A stretch of DNA of 64,000 bases from Planctomycetaceae bacterium (lineage in GTDB: Bacteria; Planctomycetota; UBA1135; GCA-002686595): the NCBI GenBank assembly GCA_011525785.1, contig WYBT01000040.1:18784-82783 (forward strand), given 5' to 3'. Below, in pieces: positions 36,304 through 43,943 of this stretch (within the stretch, counting starts at the first letter, position 1; each line of letters opens with the position of its first letter). The notes under the pieces were generated by a model, which ran no database searches, had not been told where the DNA came from, and saw nothing but the letters and a program-made list of their open reading frames with translations. The position numbers and the translations under genes are program-made.

Positions 36304-38085
36304 GTGGCGGCCGAGGAAGTCCGGAGGAGCAACGCGACGGCGCCGACCGTCTCGGCGCGCCGCGAGCGCGGATCGTGCGAGTGGCGCGCGTGGCTGCTCG
36401 CCGCCGCAGCGAGCGCAGGACCGGCGCTGGCGCTCACGCCGGCGCCTCCGCAAGACGCATCCTCCGCCGCACAGGACGAGGCCGAGCACGAGATCGTCGA
36501 GTTGCGCATCACGCACGTGCGCGGCGCGAGCGTCGTCGTCGACCGCGGAACGGCGGATCTGTTGCGAGTCGGCGACCGGGTGTTCTTCCGGCCACGCGAC
36601 GGCGGGCTGCACGGCGGCCTGGTCACGCAGGTCGAAGAGCGCACGGCGGTGGTCGAGTTGCAGGGCTCTGGCTTTCCGGCGGAGCCCGGCGTGCGCGGCT
36701 TCGTGCGGATTCCGGCCGCTCGCAGCGCTCCGCAGGCAGCGACGCCGCGTCGCAAGCCGCGCAGTGCGCCCGCGGAGGGCGAGAAGCGCTCCGAGTGGAG
36801 CAACACCGACGAAGAGTACGAGCAGGGGCAGCCGTTGCTCGCCCGCGTGCGGCCGCTGCGGCCGGAGGAGCGACCGCGCACCTACAGCGGGCGCTGGTAC
36901 ACGACGCTGGACCAAATCCGCAGCACCGAAGACGACCGCAGCGATGCGTTTTATCGAGTGGGCGGCTCACTGCGAGTCGAGAACCTCTCGGGCAGCGGCG
37001 ATCGGCTGCTCTTCGACGGGGAACTCAACTACCGCGACACGGACGTTCCCGACAATCAGGACCAGAACGCCAAGCGTTTTCGACTCGACCGCATCGCGTA
37101 TTCGTGGGGTGGCACGCGCTTCGAGCCCACGCGCGTCGAGTTCGGCCGCTTCCTGCATTTTGGAATGCCGGAGTTCGGCGTGCTCGACGGCGCCGAATGG
37201 TCGACGCGCACCGACAGCGGCGATCGCTTCGGCGTGGCCGCGGGCTGGCTGCCCGAACCCGATCTCGACTACGAAACAGGCTCTGATTTCGCAGTGTCGG
37301 CCTTCTATCGCTGGGTGCACGACGAGAGCGAGCGACTCAGCGCAGCGCTCGGTTTCCAGAAGAGTTGGCACAACACCAACGCCGACCGCGACCTGGCGGT
37401 CGTGAACGTCAACTACCTGCCTGACGACGGCTGGCAGCTGGTGAGCTCCGCCTGGATCGACTTCTACACCGATGGCGACGACCTGAAGGACCAGGGGCCG
37501 GAGCTCACTCAGGCGCTCGTGAACCTCTCTCACGCCTGGAGCGCGCAGACCTCGATCGGCTTGCGCGTGTCCCACATCGCTTTTCCGCAGATCGACCGCC
37601 AAGAGTTCATCGCGCCGCAGCCGGGCGACTTCGTCGACGCGCACGTCGACCGCATCGGCGTGTTCGCGCGCACGGCGCTGAGCCGAACGTCGCGCGTGCG
37701 GGCCGACGCCGGCATGTGGAGCGACGAGGACGACACGGGCGGCGACGCGGAACTCGCGCTCGAGCTCGACTCGCAGTGGCTGGGCGGCAGCGTGCTGGGG
37801 GCCTCGATGTTCGCGGTCAACGGACAGTTCAGCGACGCACTCGGCGGGCGCGGCTACGTTCGCCAGTGGGACGCCAATGGCGGTTGGTCGCTCGAGTACG
37901 AGCTCGCCAACAACGACCTGGTCGGGTTCACGTCCCAGAACGACGACTTGCCGCAGCACCGCGTTCGAGCGCAGTGGGACCACGTGTCGATCGACAACTG
38001 GAGCGTGCGCCTGAGCCTCGACGCGCAGTTGTGGGACCAGGAACACTCGCTCGTCGCCAGCGTGCACGTCAACCGGAGTTTCTGA
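36304..38085 (+). CDS. Porin-like outer-membrane beta-barrel of the cytochrome locus
   Basis: The protein has 593 residues. The signal WRAWLLAAAASAGPALALTP is followed by a ~60-residue SH3/OB-like module (IVELRITHVRGASVVVDRGT...VEERTAVVEL), a charged linker, then ~390 residues of amphipathic strands with acidic turns (RLLFDGELNYRDTDVP, RIAYSWGGTRFEPTRVEFGR, DRFGVAAGWLPEPD). The last residue is Phe (ASVHVNRSF), the classic outer-membrane barrel insertion signal. By position it is the counterpart of MtrB/PioB-type porins that sheath a cytochrome across the outer membrane, although I see no sequence match to those families. The start GTG at 36304 is the first that includes the signal peptide. 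Two bases separate it from the next cytochrome gene. Confidence 0.8.
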   Translation: MAAEEVRRSNATAPTVSARRERGSCEWRAWLLAAAASAGPALALTPAPPQDASSAAQDEAEHEIVELRITHVRGASVVVDRGTADLLRVGDRVFFRPRDGGLHGGLVTQVEERTAVVELQGSGFPAEPGVRGFVRIPAARSAPQAATPRRKPRSAPAEGEKRSEWSNTDEEYEQGQPLLARVRPLRPEERPRTYSGRWYTTLDQIRSTEDDRSDAFYRVGGSLRVENLSGSGDRLLFDGELNYRDTDVPDNQDQNAKRFRLDRIAYSWGGTRFEPTRVEFGRFLHFGMPEFGVLDGAEWSTRTDSGDRFGVAAGWLPEPDLDYETGSDFAVSAFYRWVHDESERLSAALGFQKSWHNTNADRDLAVVNVNYLPDDGWQLVSSAWIDFYTDGDDLKDQGPELTQALVNLSHAWSAQTSIGLRVSHIAFPQIDRQEFIAPQPGDFVDAHVDRIGVFARTALSRTSRVRADAGMWSDEDDTGGDAELALELDSQWLGGSVLGASMFAVNGQFSDALGGRGYVRQWDANGGWSLEYELANNDLVGFTSQNDDLPQHRVRAQWDHVSIDNWSVRLSLDAQLWDQEHSLVASVHVNRSF

Positions 38086-38087
38086 GC

Positions 38088-38744
38088 ATGATCCCCTACC
38101 GAACCGCCCACCGACTCAGCGTGCTCGCGCTGCTCGCGCTGGGACTGGCGGCATGCATCGCGGGCGGCTCCGACCGCGCGCGGCAGCGCATGTGGTGGTC
38201 CGGCCTCGGTCCGGTGCTGCCGCACGACACGTTCCCCGCCGACTGTGCGCTCTGCCACGTCGGCGAGACCTGGACCGAGCTGCGCGAGGACTTCCAGTTC
38301 GACCACGAGGCCGAAACGGGTGTCCCGCTCAACGGCGCTCACGCCGGCGCCACTTGCCTGCGCTGCCACAACGATCGCGGTCCGGTGGCGGTCTTCGCGC
38401 GCCAGGGCTGCGGCGGCTGTCATGAAGACGTGCACTTCGGCCGGCTCGGGTCGACCTGCGCGAATTGCCATGTGGAGCACAACTGGTCGCCGGTCGGTCA
38501 GATCGAAATGCACCGCCACACGCGCTTCCCGCTGATTGGCGTGCACGCCTCGACGGCCTGTCGACGCTGTCACCCCGGCGCGGAGGTCGGGCAGTTCGTT
38601 CCGACCGATACCGAGTGCGTGACTTGCCATGTCGCAGACTTGCAGCGCGCGGCCAATCCCAACCACATCGGTCTGGGCTGGGTGGACAACTGCGATCGTT
38701 GCCATCAGCCGCGCACCTGGAACAACGCGGAAATCGACAACTGA
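38088..38744 (+). CDS. 7-heme c-type cytochrome lipoprotein
   Basis: The protein has 218 residues. The signal LSVLALLALGLAAC gives a lipobox (Cys near 22). Seven CXXCH motifs follow: CALCH, CLRCH, CGGCH, CANCH, CRRCH, CVTCH and CDRCH. The organisation repeats the three-heme module of the 23-heme protein: CXXCH...F.FDH, then LNGAHAGATCLRCH, then CGGCHEDVHFGRLGSTCANC. The two proteins are therefore probably related by duplication of the module. A lipid anchor plus the tight 2-base spacing after the porin gene suggests a cytochrome that sits in or beside the porin. The stop codon lies within a 7-bp hairpin (38742-38759). Confidence 0.92.
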   Translation: MIPYRTAHRLSVLALLALGLAACIAGGSDRARQRMWWSGLGPVLPHDTFPADCALCHVGETWTELREDFQFDHEAETGVPLNGAHAGATCLRCHNDRGPVAVFARQGCGGCHEDVHFGRLGSTCANCHVEHNWSPVGQIEMHRHTRFPLIGVHASTACRRCHPGAEVGQFVPTDTECVTCHVADLQRAANPNHIGLGWVDNCDRCHQPRTWNNAEIDN

Positions 38745-38759
38745 ACCGCGTTCGGTTCA
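38742..38759 (+). repeat. Hairpin over the stop codon of the 7-heme gene
   Basis: TGAACCG (38742-38748) and CGGTTCA (38753-38759) form a perfect 7-bp stem with loop CGTT. There is no T run, so it is not a classic terminator. It may stabilise the upstream message or reduce read-through to the 11-heme gene. Confidence 0.6.
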
Positions 38760-38833
38760 AGCGCGGACGTCGCGCTGGTCGACACAACCGCGGTGACGCA
38801 CTCTCGCTCGGATGGGGCCGGGCGAGTGCTGCG

Positions 38834-38840
38834 AAGGAGG
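38834..38840 (+). promoter_or_regulatory. Consensus ribosome binding site choosing ATG 38850
   Basis: AAGGAGG lies 9 bases before ATG 38850. An in-frame GTG at 38793 is upstream of it and would add residues ahead of the lipoprotein signal, so 38850 is the better start. It is one of the strongest sites in the window. Confidence 0.75.
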
Positions 38841-38849
38841 AGCGGGGCG

Positions 38850-41639
38850 ATGCGTTTGCGAGGGGCGATTCGAAGCGTTGGGGCGCTGGCGCTGGTGGCG
38901 CTCGCGGCCTGTAGTAGCGAGACGGGACAGCTGACCGAACGAGTCGGCGAGTCCTGCATGCTGTGCCACAACGGGTCGCCGGAAGATGATTACGCCGGCC
39001 CAGGGATCGAGAACCCGCACCCTTTTCCAGGCGCAGACAATCTGACCTGCACAACCTGCCACGGCGGCAATCCCGACGGCGAGGACATGGCCTCGAGCCA
39101 CGTGCCGCCGCCGCCGCAGATCGGCGACGACCAGAAACTGCTCACCGACCGCAAGGCGTACTTCAATCGCCTGACGCTGGCCGGCATCGACAAGTTCCCC
39201 GACTACACGGTCGAAGGTCGCACGTACACCGCGCTCGAGTACCTGCAGTTCATCAACCCCGGTGACCTGCGCGTCGTGACCTCGGGCCAGAGCTGCGGCG
39301 CCTGCCACCAGGGCCACGCCGACTGCGTGAACACCAGCCTGCTCGCCACCAGCACGGGCATTTACTCAGGCGCCATGTACCAGATCGGCGCTCAGAACCA
39401 GATCCCCGCGCATCAGGGCTTGTACGAAGACACGGCCGCCGACATCGGCTTCCGCGCGGTGCTCAACGTGGCTTTCGCGCCGCTGACGGCGGTCGTCGGC
39501 GAAGTTGGAGAGCTGCTCGAGGCGCCCGTGTACTCCAAACACGGTGTCACAGCGCCCGACTCGATCTTCAACAACCCTGCGTACTTTGCCCCGCAGCTGG
39601 CGGACGACATCAACGTCGACGGCACGGTCGTCAGCGGCTCTCCGCTCGAGCATCTCTACCAGGAGCAGGTCGCGTTCACCTGCGGCGACTGTCACCTGGG
39701 AAGCGCGGGCGCCAACAATCGCGCAGGCGATTTCCGCTCCTCGGGCTGCAGCGCATGCCACATGCCCTACAGCCTGGGCGGCAAGAGCGGCAGCTCCGAC
39801 CCCAACATCAACAAGCTCGAACCGCTCGACCCCGACGACATCGACGAGCCCGAGCGGCCGCACGCGCGCTCGCACCGCATCGCCAGCGTCGCGAAGACTC
39901 TCCCCAATGGTGTTCAGGTCCCGGGCATCGATGACTTGACCTGCGCCGGCTGCCACCAGGGATCGAATCGCACGGTCATGCAGTACTGGGGCATTCGCCT
40001 CGACCAGAATCAGGACGTCCACCGCGGCAAGCAGTACCCCGCCAATCCGGTCACGCGCCAGAACACGAGTCAAGATCAGCGTCTGTTCGACCCCGCAGTC
40101 GGAAATCACACCTTCAACGGCCGCAACGCCAATCAGTACCTGGCGAAAGAGGATTACGACGGCGACGGCCGCGACGACACGCCCGAGGACGTGCACCACG
40201 AGGCCGGAATGGGCTGCATCGACTGCCACGGCAGCTTCGACATCCACGGCGGCGACGCGAGCACGGGCGAGGCCAAGATCTCGAGCCGCATGGAACAGCA
40301 GGTCGCCGTGCGCTGCGAGAGCTGCCACGGAACGATCGAGAGCTACGCGCCGACCGTCTCGGGAACGGCCTGGGACGGCGTCGCGCGCGACATGCCCGTC
40401 GACGCCGGCGGCAAACCGCTCAACCACATGTGGCGCGACTCGAGCGGGCACTACTTCCTGCGCAGCCGACTGACGGGCGCAACACACTACGTGCCGCAGA
40501 CGCGCGACACCGTCGCGAACAACGGCCGTGTGAATCCGCTCACCAACCAGCCGATCTACACCGACAAGGCGTCCTACGCGATGGGCCGCTGCGACGCGGA
40601 TCCGGCGAACGGGATTGGTCCCATGCAGACCGCCGGCGTGGCGAACGGCTTCAGCCACACCGATCGCATGGACTGCGTCTCGTGCCACGCCTCGTGGACC
40701 AACACCTGCAACGGGTGCCACCTGAGCGGCGAGTACGACACGGGCAACAACTTCTCGAACGTCACCGGCGACCGCATCGTCTACAAGCAGCGCACGGCCG
40801 ACTTCACCTACCAGTCGCCGCTGTTCTTCACGCTCGGCGTCGGCGCGCGGGGCAAGATCACGCAGTTCAGCGCCAACACGAAGGTCTTCTATCACTGGGA
40901 AGACAAGAATCACGACCTCACGCCGGTGATGACCTTCAGCGACCGACACGGCAAGGGCTCGAACCCCGCTTCGCCGTATCCCTCGCTCAGCCACAACGCC
41001 TTCATGGCGCACTCGATCCGCGGCAAGGTGACCGCGCAGCGCGAGGGCCCGCGCTACTGCGCCACATGCCATCTCACCGACGAAGGCCTGGCGACCTGGG
41101 GCGCCGAGTACACGAGCTTCCGTACGGCGCTCGCGAACCGCGACTACGCCGCGCTCGACTTCGACCTGCTGCGCCAGCACTTCGGCCGCAACACGGGCAA
41201 CACCATGAACTCGCCGCTGTGGCCGCACATGGCCGCCGGCCTGGGCACGGGCCTGTTCCTGTTCGACCACAACGGCTGCCCCGTGAATCCGCTCGACGAC
41301 GACACCAACCGCCGCGGCTGCTACACGGACCTCTTGAACTTCCAGCGCACCTCGCCGCTGAACTTCTTCAACCAGTTCGGCTTCGCCAACGTGACCTACG
41401 ACCTCGATCGCATCGTCGAGGCGAGCGGCGTCGCGAACGGTTCGAACAACCACCCCTGGCTCGACGCCTCGGGTGCGGCCATGCGCGACGGCGCGCTCGA
41501 TCCCAACCAGCCCGGCCCGCTCGGCGCGTCGCTGATCCGGATGATGACCGACCCGGCGCAGGGCCGCGTGCTCGACTCGTGGATCGACTCGAACGGCCAG
41601 CTCAAGGGCGACGCCTCGAACTTCATCAGCGGTCCGTGA
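38850..41639 (+). CDS. Large 11-heme c-type cytochrome lipoprotein (candidate surface cytochrome)
   Basis: The protein has 929 residues. Signal and lipobox SVGALALVALAACSS give a modified Cys near 22. Eleven CXXCH motifs follow: CMLCH, CTTCH, CGACH, CGDCH, CSACH, CAGCH, CIDCH, CESCH, CVSCH, CNGCH and CATCH. They are widely spaced, unlike the dense 23-heme protein. Between them are long aromatic/Asn-rich loops (for example EDYDGDGRDDTPEDVHHEAG), many extra histidines and a heme-free C-terminal ~200 residues ending in DASNFISGP. Size, lipid anchor and loops suit an exposed terminal cytochrome or an oxidoreductase acting on an external substrate. I do not recognise a named family. It is the last gene of the heme block. 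Confidence 0.9.
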   Translation: MRLRGAIRSVGALALVALAACSSETGQLTERVGESCMLCHNGSPEDDYAGPGIENPHPFPGADNLTCTTCHGGNPDGEDMASSHVPPPPQIGDDQKLLTDRKAYFNRLTLAGIDKFPDYTVEGRTYTALEYLQFINPGDLRVVTSGQSCGACHQGHADCVNTSLLATSTGIYSGAMYQIGAQNQIPAHQGLYEDTAADIGFRAVLNVAFAPLTAVVGEVGELLEAPVYSKHGVTAPDSIFNNPAYFAPQLADDINVDGTVVSGSPLEHLYQEQVAFTCGDCHLGSAGANNRAGDFRSSGCSACHMPYSLGGKSGSSDPNINKLEPLDPDDIDEPERPHARSHRIASVAKTLPNGVQVPGIDDLTCAGCHQGSNRTVMQYWGIRLDQNQDVHRGKQYPANPVTRQNTSQDQRLFDPAVGNHTFNGRNANQYLAKEDYDGDGRDDTPEDVHHEAGMGCIDCHGSFDIHGGDASTGEAKISSRMEQQVAVRCESCHGTIESYAPTVSGTAWDGVARDMPVDAGGKPLNHMWRDSSGHYFLRSRLTGATHYVPQTRDTVANNGRVNPLTNQPIYTDKASYAMGRCDADPANGIGPMQTAGVANGFSHTDRMDCVSCHASWTNTCNGCHLSGEYDTGNNFSNVTGDRIVYKQRTADFTYQSPLFFTLGVGARGKITQFSANTKVFYHWEDKNHDLTPVMTFSDRHGKGSNPASPYPSLSHNAFMAHSIRGKVTAQREGPRYCATCHLTDEGLATWGAEYTSFRTALANRDYAALDFDLLRQHFGRNTGNTMNSPLWPHMAAGLGTGLFLFDHNGCPVNPLDDDTNRRGCYTDLLNFQRTSPLNFFNQFGFANVTYDLDRIVEASGVANGSNNHPWLDASGAAMRDGALDPNQPGPLGASLIRMMTDPAQGRVLDSWIDSNGQLKGDASNFISGP

Positions 41640-41766
41640 GCGCGAGGCTGTGGGCTCGCGCGCGCTACGCTGTCCGCTCGACAACGATGCGCATCCCGCC
41701 CACAAACGCCGCTGCAGGTCTCCGCCGACCGTTCGATTGCGCTGAACTTGGGCTACGAGGCTCGCC

Positions 41767-42726
41767 ATGACCTCGCAGTTCCACAAACCCTGGCTGGTCG
41801 CCGTGTGGCCCGGCATGGGAGGCGTCGCGCAGATCGCGGGCGGCTACCTCGTACGGCAACTGGGCGCGCAGCCGATCGCCGAGCTCGACCCCGGCCCGTT
41901 CTTCGAGATCCAGTCGATCTCGATCAAGCGCGGCGTGGTGCAGCCCAGCGCGCTGCCGCGCAGCACCTTCTACTACTGGCGCGATCCCAAGGAGCAGCGC
42001 GACATCATCGTGCTGCTCGGCGATCGCCAGCCGACCACCGACGGCTACCGCTACTGCCAGGCTGTGCTCGAAGCGGCGGCCAAGTTCGAGGTCGAGCGCG
42101 TGTTCACCTTCGCGGCGATGGCGACGCCGATCCTGCCCGCGCAGGCGCCGCGCGTGTTCGGCGTGTGCACGCGCGAGGAGATGCTCGACGAACTCAAGCG
42201 CGACGGCGTGACGCTGCTCGACGAAGGCGAGATCTCGGGCCTCAACGGCGTGTTCATCGCCGCCGCCGCGGCGCGCGAGCTGCCCGGCGCCTGCCTGCTG
42301 GGCGAGTTCCCGTTCTTCGCCGCCACCGCGCCCAACCCCAAGGCCTCGGCCGCGGTGCTGCGCGTGTTCGCCGAGCTCTCGGGGCTCACGCTCGATCTGA
42401 CCGAGATCGACGCCGACGCGCGCAAGGTCGAACGCGGCCTGACGCAGCACCTCGAAGGCCTGCAGCGCGCCGCGCAGCTCGCGGCCCAGGCCTCGCGCCC
42501 TCAGCCGGCCGAGCCGCCGCCCGACGAGTACCCCAGCCCCGACGAGCCCGAAGAGACTCCGCGCCGGCGCATCTCGCCCGAGATCACCGAGCGCATCGAG
42601 CAGCTCTTCGCCGCCGCGCGCGAAGACCGCACCAAGGCGATCGAGCTCAAGGCCGAGCTCGACCGCTTCGAGCTGTTCAAGCAGTTCGAAGACCGCTTCC
42701 TCGATCTGTTCAAGCAAGCCGGCTGA
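41767..42726 (+). CDS. PAC2-family protein
   Basis: The protein has 319 residues. It opens with PWLVAVWPGMGGVAQIAGGY and contains RDIIVLLGDRQPTTDGYRYC, RVFTFAAMATPILPAQAPRV and EGEISGLNGVFIAAAAAREL. This fits the PAC2 fold (proteasome-assembly-chaperone 2/COG2047-like), where 'GxGxVa..a..yl' and 'G..P......y....l.....' are conserved. An acidic/proline linker (PPPDEYPSPDEPEETP) and a C-terminal helix follow. The biochemical role in bacteria is unclear. The ATG at 41767 lies 127 bases after the cytochrome gene, so membership in that transcript is uncertain; no signal peptide, hence cytoplasmic. Confidence 0.85.
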   Translation: MTSQFHKPWLVAVWPGMGGVAQIAGGYLVRQLGAQPIAELDPGPFFEIQSISIKRGVVQPSALPRSTFYYWRDPKEQRDIIVLLGDRQPTTDGYRYCQAVLEAAAKFEVERVFTFAAMATPILPAQAPRVFGVCTREEMLDELKRDGVTLLDEGEISGLNGVFIAAAAARELPGACLLGEFPFFAATAPNPKASAAVLRVFAELSGLTLDLTEIDADARKVERGLTQHLEGLQRAAQLAAQASRPQPAEPPPDEYPSPDEPEETPRRRISPEITERIEQLFAAAREDRTKAIELKAELDRFELFKQFEDRFLDLFKQAG

Positions 42727-42745
42727 GAGCCGCCCCCATCGCCCC

Positions 42746-43888
42746 GTGAAGTCCCTTTCGCTCTGCTGCGCGGCCGCTGCGCCCGCGCTGATCCTCGCCG
42801 TGGCCTCCATCGGCGGCGCGCACCCCTCGACCGCGGTCCAGGGGCCCTCCATCGAAGGACCGCCCACCTGCGAGGAAGGCGCGCGGGTCGTGCTCACGCT
42901 CGGCACCACCGTGGCGGACGAGCGCTGGACGTGGCGCCAAGTGCGCGGCCCGAAGGCCAAGCTCGAGCCCGCGGGTCCGCGCCTGGAGTTCAACGCGCCG
43001 CAGGAGCTGGCGGACTACGAGCTCGAGTTCGAGTGCAGCGCGAACAACGGCACAGCGGCGCAGAGCGCGCGCCACGTGATCAAGGTGAGCGCCGACGACG
43101 ATCCGCCGCTCGCGCAGACCTTCGTCGCTCCGCGCTCGGAGTGCGGCGCGATCCTGCTGCTCACCGGGCAAGGCCAGAACCCTGAAATCCTGCAGGGAAT
43201 CACCTACCAGTGGCGGCAGGTCGGCGATGGCCCGCGCGTGAAGCTCGAGTACGCCGACAGGCCGCAGGCCTGGTGCACGCCGCCGGAGAACGCCGCCGGC
43301 TACAAGCTCGCCTTCGAGTTCGCCGTGAGCGACGGCGTCAACCCGCCGACCGTGGCGAAGGTCGAGGTCGCGCTCGACTGCGATCCGCGCTCGGCGCCGC
43401 TGGCGCCCGAAGCGGTGCTCGCACTGCCGCGCGATCCGTTCGTCGAAACCACCATGCCGCGCGGCGCCTGGGTGATGAGCGGCGTGCTGCGCCTCGAGCC
43501 CAACGCGCCCGACAAGCCGGCCGCGCTGACGCTGCGCCTCGCGACCTCGCCCAAGTACGCCGCGGCCGTGAACTTCGAGTCGCGCGAAGGGCGCGGCCTC
43601 TTGCGGCGCTACGGGATGCAGCGCGACGACAAGGGCGTGTGGAGCGAGCCCGCGCTCAGCGGCAATCAGGACCTGGGCAGTTGGGCGCTCGAGTCGACCA
43701 TTGGGTTCGAACTGTCATGGAACGGCTTCGAGTTCGCCATCCGCAGCGGCGAGCCCGGCAAGCGCGCGGAGTGGGAAGAGCCGCCGTTCCCGAATGACAT
43801 GAAGCTCAGCACGCGCCCAAAGAGCCTGGTTCTCGACGTGAGTGGGGCGAAGTTCACGCTCGAGTCGTTCGAACTGCGCGGCAAGTAG
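42746..43888 (+). CDS. Secreted protein with PKD/Ig-like domains
   Basis: The protein has 380 residues. The signal LCCAAAAPALILAVASIGGA is followed by two related beta-sandwich-like units. Each has the phrase WRQV: WTWRQVRGPKAKLEPAGPRL and then YQWRQVGDGPRVKLEYADRP. Each ends with YELEFECSAN or YKLAFEFAVSDG, the pattern of PKD/K319-like Ig folds. The C-terminal ~170 residues resemble a laminin-G-like 'concealed sugar' sandwich (VMSGVLRLEPN...SWALESTIGFELSWNGFEFA). No catalytic residues seen. It starts with GTG at 42746, 19 bases after the PAC2 gene, so it is likely co-transcribed. Function unknown. Confidence 0.75.
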   Translation: MKSLSLCCAAAAPALILAVASIGGAHPSTAVQGPSIEGPPTCEEGARVVLTLGTTVADERWTWRQVRGPKAKLEPAGPRLEFNAPQELADYELEFECSANNGTAAQSARHVIKVSADDDPPLAQTFVAPRSECGAILLLTGQGQNPEILQGITYQWRQVGDGPRVKLEYADRPQAWCTPPENAAGYKLAFEFAVSDGVNPPTVAKVEVALDCDPRSAPLAPEAVLALPRDPFVETTMPRGAWVMSGVLRLEPNAPDKPAALTLRLATSPKYAAAVNFESREGRGLLRRYGMQRDDKGVWSEPALSGNQDLGSWALESTIGFELSWNGFEFAIRSGEPGKRAEWEEPPFPNDMKLSTRPKSLVLDVSGAKFTLESFELRGK

Positions 43889-43898
43889 CGCCGCACGT

Positions 43899-43943
43899 CG
43901 GCGTTCAGGGCTGCGGCTTCCAGGGCATCGGTGTTCAGGGCGT
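43899..43943. repeat. Three tandem 15-bp units between convergent genes
   Basis: The units CGGCGTTCAGGGCTG, CGGCTTCCAGGGCAT and CGGTGTTCAGGGCGT lie end to end at 43899-43943. They span the short convergent gap and the last codons of the kinase gene ending at 43935. Confidence 0.75.

Noticed and set aside
39366..41816. 816-codon minus-strand frame opposite the 11-heme gene
   Set aside because: The heme-motif gene is certain, and this frame lacks recognisable features.
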